From assembly GCA_016183765.1 (NCBI GenBank), contig JACPEA010000015.1, positions 1 to 52,626 of the forward strand: a DNA stretch of 52,626 bases. The letters are read 5' to 3'. Under the pieces are notes generated by a model. That model did no database searches. It worked only from the letters and a program-made list of their open reading frames with translations, and was not told the origin of the DNA. The stretch is from Bacteroidota bacterium. Its GTDB lineage: Bacteria; Bacteroidota; Bacteroidia; Chitinophagales; Chitinophagaceae. How positions within the stretch are numbered: the stretch's first letter is position 1; every line of letters starts with the position of its first letter. The position numbers and the translations under genes are program-made. This document shows, one piece after another, positions 42,017 through 49,677 of this stretch.

Positions 42017-42018
42017 GA

Positions 42019-43011
42019 CTACCGTCCCAACAACAGTTCACACTCATGCAAGAGTTTCTGCCGGTCAATCGGCACGGTGCCTACTTCTTCGCAGACCAGT
42101 CCGCCGGCAATATTGGCCATTTCGGCGGCCAGCAGCATGTTGCGGGTGCTGGCATAGACAAGGGATGCTACCGCTATCACCGTATCGCCGGCACCACTTA
42201 CATCCGCAATATTGCGGACATGGGTGGGGATCAGTTTCTGTTCATCACCCTGCTGGTAAAACACCCCTTTTTCAGACAAAGTGATAAACGATATTTTGTG
42301 CTGCAGGTGTGACTGCAAGCCTTTATGCATGTGGCTGAGTGTCTGCAGGTCGATGGCATCTTCCAACAGGTTCAGTCCTTCCCTTACCTCTTTCAGGTTG
42401 GGTTTAAAGATGGTGACTCCCTGGAAAGAAAGAAAATGCTTTTTCTTGGGATCTACGCTGGTCGCTACCCCATATTCCTTACACAATGCGATCAGTTCCC
42501 TGATCACCCTGGTGGTCAGCACACCTTTGTTATAATCTTCGAAGATCAGGATATCCGGGCTGCCTGCTTTGAAATAAGCGGCTACCTGGTTGATCAGCCT
42601 GGTCTCGTCTGCGGCATCAATATCTGCCGTGATCTCTGCATCCAGCCGCATCATCTGCTGGTTACGGCTCATGATGCGGGTTTTATTGGTGGTGATCCTG
42701 TTTTCGGCGGCTACTACGTATGCGGTATTGATCCGGTTTTCGTTCAGTAAACGCATCAGCTCTCTGCCATCAGCATCTTTTCCCACAACAGAAAATACGG
42801 TTGTCTGTGCACCCAATGATACCGTGTTCAATGCTACGTTGGCGGCACCTCCTACACGCAGTTCTTTCTTTTTCAAGGCCACCACAGGCACGGGCGCTTC
42901 GGGAGAGATCCGGTCTACCGAACCCCACCAATACGTGTCCAGCATCAGGTCGCCCACAATGGCCACTTTTTTATCGTAAAAACCTGCGAACAGTTTTTTA
43001 AAATCCATCAT
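42019..43011 (-). CDS. rfaE1: D-glycero-beta-D-manno-heptose-7-phosphate kinase (RfaE1/HldE kinase domain)
   Basis: This PfkB-type kinase phosphorylates heptose-7-phosphate at O-1 in ADP-heptose synthesis for LPS. The 330-residue protein has the RfaE1 signature GDLMLDTYWWGSVDRISPEAPVPV, VGGAANVALN, and the ATP/catalytic motif GAGDT (273-277, base Asp276). It lacks the C-terminal adenylyltransferase of HldE, so it is the single-domain form and a separate adenylyltransferase must exist elsewhere. Its start overlaps the end of the APC permease gene by 4 bases. The heptad array touches its stop codon. Confidence 0.93.
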   Translation of the reverse strand: MMDFKKLFAGFYDKKVAIVGDLMLDTYWWGSVDRISPEAPVPVVALKKKELRVGGAANVALNTVSLGAQTTVFSVVGKDADGRELMRLLNENRINTAYVVAAENRITTNKTRIMSRNQQMMRLDAEITADIDAADETRLINQVAAYFKAGSPDILIFEDYNKGVLTTRVIRELIALCKEYGVATSVDPKKKHFLSFQGVTIFKPNLKEVREGLNLLEDAIDLQTLSHMHKGLQSHLQHKISFITLSEKGVFYQQGDEQKLIPTHVRNIADVSGAGDTVIAVASLVYASTRNMLLAAEMANIAGGLVCEEVGTVPIDRQKLLHECELLLGR

Positions 43012-44450
43012 GCCTCTTTTTTTGAATTACGCACCGCCAGGTAATACAATGGAATACCGATCAGGGTAATGATCAGCCCGGGCCAGGTGAAACTGGGTTT
43101 ATATATGATCAGCATCACGCAGAATGCAACCCCCATCAGCATATACAAAGCCGGCAATACCGGGTATCCGAATGCTTTGTAAGGCCTTTCCGCCCCCGGC
43201 ATTTTTTTACGGAGGATGAAGATACCCGCGATCGTGAGCACATAAAAGATCACCACGATGAACGAGACCATATCCAGCAGGTCGCCATATTTTCCACTCA
43301 AACAAAGCAGGGACGCCACGATACATTGCGCCCACAATGCCCATTCAGGAACCGCGTTTTTGTTGAGTGCACCCGCTTTTTTAAAGAACAGTCCATCCTG
43401 TGCCATGGTATAGTACACACGTGCACCGGCCAGGATCAGCCCGTTGTTACAACCGAATGTCGATATCATGATCATCAGGGCGATCACATAAGTGCCCACA
43501 TCGCCAAAGATCACATTGGAAGCAGCTACCGCTACCCTGTCTGCCTTGGCAAAAGCAATATCGTGCAACGGCAATACGCTCAGGTACATCAGGTTGGCCG
43601 AAACATAAATGATGGTAACGATCAGGGTGCCCAGGAACAGGCTGAACCCGATATTTTTCTTCGGGTTCTTGATCTCACCCGCGATGAAGGTCACGTTGTT
43701 CCATGCATCACTGCTGAATATGGAACCTACCATGGAAGCTGCAATGGCACCAATGGCGGCAGCACCGAGCAGTGGTGTGATGATGGTGGCATCAAAATTC
43801 AGGCTGGTATCCGCACTGCTGGTCATCTTCTGCATACTCCAGGCATGTTGCCAGTTGGCATCCCACACATCGCTTTTAGCCATGATGAACCCGAAAATGA
43901 TGAGTCCGAACAAGGACAACAGTTTGGTCATCGTGAACGTGGTCTGGATGAGCTTCCCCCCCTTGATACCCAGGGTGTTGATATAGGTAAGGAAAACGAT
44001 CAGCAATATGGATACGATCTGCGCAAGATAGATCTTGAACGATCCGATCATCAATAACACATTGGCATCGGTCAGTTCCAGCCACGGGAAAAAATAACCC
44101 GCAAACTTACAGAACGCCACTCCCACGGCAGCAATGGTACCTGTCTGTATCACCGAAAAAAAACTCCATCCGTACAGGAAACCCACCAATGGGTTATAGG
44201 ATTCTTTGAGGTACACGTATTGTCCTCCGGCTTTGGGAAACATGGCGCTCAGCTCCCCGTAACTCAATGCCGCGGTCAGGGTCATGAAACCGGTGATCAG
44301 CCATACCATGATCAGCCAGCCGGCGCTACCCACATTGCGGGTAATATCTGCGCTAACAATAAAGATACCGGAACCGATCATGCTTCCCGCAACGATCATG
44401 GTGGCATCAAACAGTCCCAGTGTTGGTTTGAAGGAGGTCGTTTGGATCAT
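43008..44450 (-). CDS. APC-family amino acid permease
   Basis: The 480-residue protein has about 12 transmembrane helices. The first helix shows GSMIGSGIFIV, the substrate-binding GSGIF loop of the APC superfamily, and ALSYGELSAMFPKAGGQYVYL follows in helix 3. The LAT-like length and IGVRNSK-type basic tail fit an amino acid/polyamine permease. The substrate is unknown. The gene's start codon directly abuts the T-run of an upstream terminator, so expression may depend on read-through or on a promoter inside the OmpH-like gene. rfaE1 is translationally coupled downstream. Confidence 0.92.
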   Translation of the reverse strand: MIQTTSFKPTLGLFDATMIVAGSMIGSGIFIVSADITRNVGSAGWLIMVWLITGFMTLTAALSYGELSAMFPKAGGQYVYLKESYNPLVGFLYGWSFFSVIQTGTIAAVGVAFCKFAGYFFPWLELTDANVLLMIGSFKIYLAQIVSILLIVFLTYINTLGIKGGKLIQTTFTMTKLLSLFGLIIFGFIMAKSDVWDANWQHAWSMQKMTSSADTSLNFDATIITPLLGAAAIGAIAASMVGSIFSSDAWNNVTFIAGEIKNPKKNIGFSLFLGTLIVTIIYVSANLMYLSVLPLHDIAFAKADRVAVAASNVIFGDVGTYVIALMIMISTFGCNNGLILAGARVYYTMAQDGLFFKKAGALNKNAVPEWALWAQCIVASLLCLSGKYGDLLDMVSFIVVIFYVLTIAGIFILRKKMPGAERPYKAFGYPVLPALYMLMGVAFCVMLIIYKPSFTWPGLIITLIGIPLYYLAVRNSKKEA

Positions 44451-44479
44451 AAAAAAATCCCGCTTTTTGATAGCGGGAT
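44450..44479 (-). terminator. Terminator after the OmpH-like gene, abutting the permease start
   Basis: A perfect 8-bp stem (44472-44479 with 44457-44464, ATCCCGCT/AGCGGGAT, 7-base loop) is followed on the minus strand by a U-run from 44456 into the permease start codon at 44450-44448. It lies 25 bases past the OmpH-like stop. Confidence 0.8.
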
Positions 44480-44503
44480 GAAGATAATAAATATGATCGA
44501 AGT

Positions 44504-45091
44504 TTATTTTTTCTTCTTATATAAGGCATTCAGCCCCCTGATCACATCGGGTGTAATGTTGTACACCGTGTCTTTCAGGTACATCAGGTCCGGGGAACTG
44601 GACAGGATGAAAGCATATCCCTTATCCTTGTTATATTCCTTCAGGTAGTCCTCGATCTTCTTTTTCACATCCTGCATCTTACGGAACTGTTCGTCCTGCA
44701 TTTCATCGCTCATCATTTTCTCTTTTCCCTGGAAGGTCTTTTCCATCTGCATCAGTTCCTGCTGTTTGCTGGCCAGCTCGGCCTGCGACAGGGACGCAGC
44801 TACTTTCTGCAGTTCCTGGTACCTGGCGGCAAATGTGTTTTTCATATCACCCAGGATCCTGGCATTGGCCTGGTCCTTGGCCTGCAGTTCGCTGCTCACT
44901 TCCTTAAAATACTCAAACTGGTTCTGGATGGAATCCGTTTCGAAATACGCGATCTTAAAACTTCCGGCAGGAACCGCTTTGGTTCCCACTGTGGACACCC
45001 TGTCCGCAGCAGGCGAAGAAAAGTGCAGGTAAAACAAAACAGCTACCGCTACTACCAATACGATGTTCAGGCCGAGGTTCAGATTTTTCAT
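44504..45091 (-). CDS. OmpH/Skp-like periplasmic chaperone with signal anchor
   Basis: The 195-residue protein has an N-terminal hydrophobic helix (NIVLVVAVAVLFYLHF, about 9-24), then a short beta part (FKIAYFETDSIQ) and a long Lys/Gln/Glu-rich coiled coil (about 60-155). The C-terminal part KGYAFILSSSPDLMYLKDTVYNIT closes the OmpH fold. Skp/OmpH proteins hold outer-membrane proteins in the periplasm. The signal helix lacks an obvious cleavage site and may stay as an anchor. The gene lies between the rpoC terminator and its own terminator. Confidence 0.88.
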   Translation of the reverse strand: MKNLNLGLNIVLVVAVAVLFYLHFSSPAADRVSTVGTKAVPAGSFKIAYFETDSIQNQFEYFKEVSSELQAKDQANARILGDMKNTFAARYQELQKVAASLSQAELASKQQELMQMEKTFQGKEKMMSDEMQDEQFRKMQDVKKKIEDYLKEYNKDKGYAFILSSSPDLMYLKDTVYNITPDVIRGLNALYKKKK

Positions 45092-45184
45092 GAAACGCTG
45101 ATTATGATGGTTCGAATGAATTTGTGTGAATGTAAAGAAAGACTCCGATAAAATTAACGATTGACCCTACGATGATAATGTTAA

Positions 45185-45216
45185 AAAAAGTAGGAAGCTT
45201 TCACTTCCTACTTTTT
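45185..45216 (-). terminator. Terminator after rpoC
   Basis: A perfect 13-bp stem (45185-45197 with 45204-45216, AAAAAGTAGGAAG/CTTCCTACTTTTT) with a 6-base loop lies 36 bases past the rpoC stop. The A/T ends make it work in both directions. It ends the rpoB-rpoC transcript. Confidence 0.85.
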
Positions 45217-45251
45217 ATCAATCATATAAAAATTGTGGTAATCTGTAATGC

Positions 45252-48200
45252 TTACTCTTCTTCGTCAAAGCTCATGGCTTCGCGGGTAGTGGCCAGTACT
45301 TCGTACTCTTCCTTGCTGCCTACGATCATGTTCTCGAACTCTTTCTGACCAGAACCTGCAGGGATCAGGTGACCTGTGATCACATTCTCCTTCAGTCCCA
45401 GCATAGAATCGGTCTTACCCTGGATGGCCGCCTGGCTCAACACCTTGGTGGTCTCCTGGAAGGAAGCCGCAGAGATCCAGCTTTGTACGCCCAGAGAAGC
45501 TTTGGTGATACCCAGCAATACCGGTGTGGCAGTGGCTGGTTTGGCATCCCTTACTTCCACCAGTTTCTTATCGCTTCTGCGGAGGATGGAATTTTCTTCC
45601 CTCAATTCACGCAGGGTGATGATCATACCTGGTTTCATCTTGGTGCTTTCACCCGCTTCGGTAACCACTTTCTTGTCGAAGATCCTGTCGTTCTCCTCGA
45701 TAAAGTCGAACCTGTCTTCCAGATCCTCCTCCAGGAACTTGGTATCACCGGCATCAACGATCTCCACTTTCTTCATCATCTGGCGAACGATCACTTCAAT
45801 GTGTTTATCATTGATACGCACACCCTGTAAACGGTATACTTCCTGTATCTCATTCACCACATATTCCTGTACTGCAAACGGTCCTTTGATAGCGAGGATA
45901 TCGGCCGGTGCGATCTGTCCGTCAGACATCGGCGTACCTGCCTTCACAAAGTCGCCATCCTGCACCAGGATCTGCCTTGTCAGCGGTACCAGGTATTTCT
46001 TCACCATACCATCCCTTGACTCAACAATGATCTCGCGATTACCACGCTTCACGTTACCGAAAGCCACCACGCCATCGATCTCACAAACGATCGCAGGGTT
46101 ACCCGGGTTACGCGCTTCGAACAATTCAGTTACACGTGGCAGACCTCCCGTGATATCGCGGAGTTTTCCTAATACACGCGGGATCTTAACCAGTACCTGT
46201 CCTGCTTTCACATCGTCACCTTCTTCGATCACGATATGTGAGCCAACCGGCAGGTTGTATTGTTTGCTTTCCTTACCATCCACAATGATGGTTGGGATCT
46301 TGGTCTTATCTTTTGTTTCGATGACCACTTTCTCACGGTGTCCGGTCTGTTCGTCAGACTCGTCGCGGTAAGTGATACCATCCAATACATTCTCAAAACG
46401 GATCTTACCATTCTGCTCCGCAACGATAACGTTGTTGAACGGATCCCAGGTGCAGATCACATCTCCTTTCTTCACTTGTGCGCCGTCTTTGATATTCAGC
46501 GTAGCACCGTAAGGAACGTTGTTGGTGATCAGCAGGCGGTCGTTTTTCACGTCCATGATCCTTACCTCACCGGTACGGCCAATAACGATCTTCACTTTTT
46601 CGCCTTCGTTGTTCACGGTATCTACGGTACGCAGACCATCGAACTGGATGGTACCATCGAACTTGGCCTGTAATGTAGACTCAACAGAAGCAGAGCCCGC
46701 AACACCACCCACGTGGAAAGTACGCAGTGTCAGCTGTGTACCGGGTTCACCGATGGATTGTGCAGCAATGATACCCACCGCATCTCCTTTCTGTGCCAGG
46801 TAGCCTGTTGCCAGGTTCTTACCATAACACTTCACACACACACCACGTTTGCTTTCGCAGGTAAGTACAGAACGGATCTCAACGGTTTCGATACCGGCTT
46901 CCTCGATCTGTTTGGCCACATCTGAAGAGATCTCTTCACCTGCCACAATGATCAGTTCATCGGTAACAGGGTGGTACACATTATGAAGAGATGTACGTCC
47001 TTCAATTCTGTCTGCCAGTGGTTCAATGATATCTTCGTTGTCTTTTAACGCTGTTGTTGCATTACCACGCAGTGTTCCGCAATCTTCTTCCGAGATCACC
47101 ACATCCTGTGATACGTCTACCAGACGACGGGTCAGGTAACCTGCATCCGCCGTTTTCAGGGCCGTATCCGCCAGACCCTTACGGGCACCATGCGTAGAGA
47201 TAAAGTAATCCAATACGTTCAGACCACCTTTAAAGTTAGACAGGATCGGGTTCTCAATTACCTCGCTTCCGGTGCTTCCGCTCTTACGGGGCTTGGCCAT
47301 CAATCCACGGATACCTACCAGCTGTTTTACCTGTGTTTTACTACCACGGGCTCCGGAATCCAGCATCATGAATACAGAGTTGAAGCCCTGTTTGTCATGT
47401 GTCATTTCACGGATCAGGCTTTCAGTGATCTTCATATCCACACGACCCCAGATATCAATAACCGCGTTGTAACGCTCGTTATTGGTGATCAGACCCATGT
47501 TATAACTTTCCCACACTTCATTCACTTCGTCTTTTGCAGAATCCAGCAACTGCTCCCTGACCTCAGGAACGATCAGGTCGTTCACGCTGAACGACAATCC
47601 ACCACGGAAAGCCATACGGAATCCGAGTGTTTTGATGTCATCCAGGAACTTCGCTGTTTTAGGTACGTTCGTGATCTTGATGATGTCACCAATGATCTCT
47701 CGAAGGCTTTTCTTCGTCAGCAGAGCATTCACAAAACCTACTTCCACAGGTACGTGCTGGTTAAACATTACACGTCCTACGGTGGTTTCGATCAGTTTTT
47801 TCACCAGTTGTCCGTTCTCACGTACATTGGTCTTTACCCTGATGTTTGCATGCAGGTCAACCCGTCCTTCGTTGTAGGCGATGATCACTTCATCCATGTT
47901 GTAGAAAGCCATGCCCTGACCTTTTACGATCTCGGTATCAGTGGTTTTCTTACCCTTGGTGATATAGTACAGGCCCAGTACCATGTCCTGTGAAGGCAGG
48001 GTGATCGGCGTACCATTCTGTGGGTTCAGGATATTGTGTGATGACAACATCAACAACTGGGCTTCCAGGATCGCGGCATTGCTCAAAGGCACGTGCACCG
48101 CCATCTGGTCACCGTCGAAGTCGGCGTTGAAGGAGGAGGTTACCAGCGGGTGCAGTTGGATCGCCTTACCTTCTACCAGCTTGGGCTGGAACGCCTGGAT

Positions 48201-49535
48201 AGACAGACGGTGAAGCGTAGGGGCCCTGTTCAGCATTACCGGGTGACCTTTCAAAATATTTTCCAGGATATCCCAGATCACAGCTTCTTTACGGTCAACC
48301 AGCTTCTTGGCCGACTTCACTGTTTTCACGATACCTCTTTCGATCAGTTTTCTGATAACAAATGGCTTGAACAATTCAGCAGCCATATCTTTTGGCAAAC
48401 CGCACTCATGGATCTTCAGTTCAGGTCCTACCACGATCACCGAACGGCCGGAATAGTCAACACGTTTACCCAAGAGGTTCTGACGGAAACGTCCCTGTTT
48501 ACCTTTCAGTACATCAGACAGGGATTTCAGCGCACGACCACCTTCTGCTTTCACAGCGTTTGATTTACGGCTGTTATCGAACAGTGAATCGATCGCTTCC
48601 TGCAGCATACGTTTTTCGTTACGCAGGATCACTTCAGGCGCTTTGATCTCCAACAGCCTTTTCAGACGGTTGTTACGGATGATCACCCGACGATACAGGT
48701 CATTCAGGTCAGAGCTGGCAAAACGGCCACCATCCAACGGAACCAGCGGACGCAGCTCCGGCGGAATAACCGGGATATACTGCATCACCATCCACTCAGG
48801 GCGGTTGGTGATACGGGTGCTGGCATCACGGAAAGACTCCACCACGCTCAAACGCTTCAAAGCGTCTGCTTTACGTTGCTGAGAGGTTTCGGTGGCTGCA
48901 GCATTACGCAGCGAGAAGCTCAGGCTGTCCAGGTCGATCCTTTCCAGCAAAGCATGCACCGCCTCGGCACCCATTTTGGCAACAAATTTCTGCGGATCAT
49001 CATCGGGCAGGTATTGGTTGTCCTTTGGTAAATTATCCAGGATGTCCAGGTATTCCTCTTCGGTCAGCAGATCACCCATGCTCAGATTATCTTTCACACC
49101 ACCCTGGATCACCACATATCTTTCGTAATAAACGATGGTCTCCAATTTCTTAGAGCTCATTCCCAACAGATAACCGATCTTGTTCGGTAAACTCTTGAAG
49201 TACCAGATATGCACCACAGGCACCACCAGTTTAATGTGGCCCATGCGCTCACGACGCACTTTCTTCTCGGTAACTTCCACACCGCAACGGTCACAAACGA
49301 TCCCCTTGTAACGGATACGCTTATACTTACCGCAGGCACACTCATAATCTTTTACCGGTCCGAAAATTCTTTCACAAAACAAACCATCACGCTCCGGCTT
49401 GTAAGTACGGTAGTTGATGGTTTCAGGCTTTAAAACTTCGCCAAAACTTCTTTCCAGGATACTGTCAGGAGATGCTAAGCTGATAGTGATCTGGGAGAAA
49501 GTTGGTCTCGGTTTGTTATCTCTTTTGATTGCCAT
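45252..49535 (-). CDS. rpoC: DNA-directed RNA polymerase subunit beta'
   Basis: The 1427-residue subunit carries the catalytic magnesium site and clamp of RNA polymerase. The N-terminal zinc site is Cys66, Cys68, Cys81, Cys84 (CACGKY, CDRCGVE). The active-site motif NADFDGD has Asp472, Asp474 and Asp476. The second zinc site is formed by Cys in EDCGTLRG and [13 protein letters not shown]. The trigger-loop region [16 protein letters not shown] is present. Length is typical of Bacteroidota. It is 142 bases downstream of rpoB, and the region just before its start codon is a heptad array instead of a Shine-Dalgarno sequence. Confidence 0.98.
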   Translation of the reverse strand: MAIKRDNKPRPTFSQITISLASPDSILERSFGEVLKPETINYRTYKPERDGLFCERIFGPVKDYECACGKYKRIRYKGIVCDRCGVEVTEKKVRRERMGHIKLVVPVVHIWYFKSLPNKIGYLLGMSSKKLETIVYYERYVVIQGGVKDNLSMGDLLTEEEYLDILDNLPKDNQYLPDDDPQKFVAKMGAEAVHALLERIDLDSLSFSLRNAAATETSQQRKADALKRLSVVESFRDASTRITNRPEWMVMQYIPVIPPELRPLVPLDGGRFASSDLNDLYRRVIIRNNRLKRLLEIKAPEVILRNEKRMLQEAIDSLFDNSRKSNAVKAEGGRALKSLSDVLKGKQGRFRQNLLGKRVDYSGRSVIVVGPELKIHECGLPKDMAAELFKPFVIRKLIERGIVKTVKSAKKLVDRKEAVIWDILENILKGHPVMLNRAPTLHRLSIQAFQPKLVEGKAIQLHPLVTSSFNADFDGDQMAVHVPLSNAAILEAQLLMLSSHNILNPQNGTPITLPSQDMVLGLYYITKGKKTTDTEIVKGQGMAFYNMDEVIIAYNEGRVDLHANIRVKTNVRENGQLVKKLIETTVGRVMFNQHVPVEVGFVNALLTKKSLREIIGDIIKITNVPKTAKFLDDIKTLGFRMAFRGGLSFSVNDLIVPEVREQLLDSAKDEVNEVWESYNMGLITNNERYNAVIDIWGRVDMKITESLIREMTHDKQGFNSVFMMLDSGARGSKTQVKQLVGIRGLMAKPRKSGSTGSEVIENPILSNFKGGLNVLDYFISTHGARKGLADTALKTADAGYLTRRLVDVSQDVVISEEDCGTLRGNATTALKDNEDIIEPLADRIEGRTSLHNVYHPVTDELIIVAGEEISSDVAKQIEEAGIETVEIRSVLTCESKRGVCVKCYGKNLATGYLAQKGDAVGIIAAQSIGEPGTQLTLRTFHVGGVAGSASVESTLQAKFDGTIQFDGLRTVDTVNNEGEKVKIVIGRTGEVRIMDVKNDRLLITNNVPYGATLNIKDGAQVKKGDVICTWDPFNNVIVAEQNGKIRFENVLDGITYRDESDEQTGHREKVVIETKDKTKIPTIIVDGKESKQYNLPVGSHIVIEEGDDVKAGQVLVKIPRVLGKLRDITGGLPRVTELFEARNPGNPAIVCEIDGVVAFGNVKRGNREIIVESRDGMVKKYLVPLTRQILVQDGDFVKAGTPMSDGQIAPADILAIKGPFAVQEYVVNEIQEVYRLQGVRINDKHIEVIVRQMMKKVEIVDAGDTKFLEEDLEDRFDFIEENDRIFDKKVVTEAGESTKMKPGMIITLRELREENSILRRSDKKLVEVRDAKPATATPVLLGITKASLGVQSWISAASFQETTKVLSQAAIQGKTDSMLGLKENVITGHLIPAGSGQKEFENMIVGSKEEYEVLATTREAMSFDEEE

Positions 49536-49538
49536 ATG

Positions 49539-49573
49539 TTTGAGCTTTGAGCTGCGGGCTTTGAGCCGTGAGC
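49539..49573 (-). repeat. Heptad array at the rpoC start, five units
   Basis: Five uninterrupted 7-bp units (49539-49545 through 49567-49573), four ending in TGAGC (TTTGAGC three times, CGTGAGC once) and one variant (TGCGGGC). The array begins 3 bases before the rpoC start codon and fills the place of the ribosome-binding site. Confidence 0.75.
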
Positions 49574-49613
49574 TCTTTTAATTTTAAGATTGTTTACAAC
49601 TGCAATGCTATTC

Positions 49614-49672
49614 GTCAGTCGTGAATCGTGAATCGTGAGTTTTTCACTCACAACTAACGACTCACGTCTCAC
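49614..49672 (-). repeat. Inverted heptad array in the rpoB-rpoC spacer
   Basis: Four 7-bp units of GTGARTC type (49614-49641) face four units of GACTCAC type (49645-49672) across a 3-base gap. The innermost units pair perfectly over GTGAGT/ACTCAC, so the transcript can form an imperfect long hairpin. It ends 5 bases before the rpoB stop codon. Confidence 0.85.
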
Positions 49673-49677
49673 GTATC

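Larger units (their letters stand above)
41758..42018. other. Spacer between rfaE1 and the isoaspartyl peptidase gene
   Basis: Apart from the inverted heptad array (41879-42016) the spacer holds no gene. Small open frames here are made by the repeat and are rejected. Confidence 0.6.

Noticed and set aside
49475..49672. Open frame of 65 codons on the minus strand between rpoB and rpoC
   Set aside because: The N-terminal part is the heptad array read as protein and the end overlaps rpoC out of frame.
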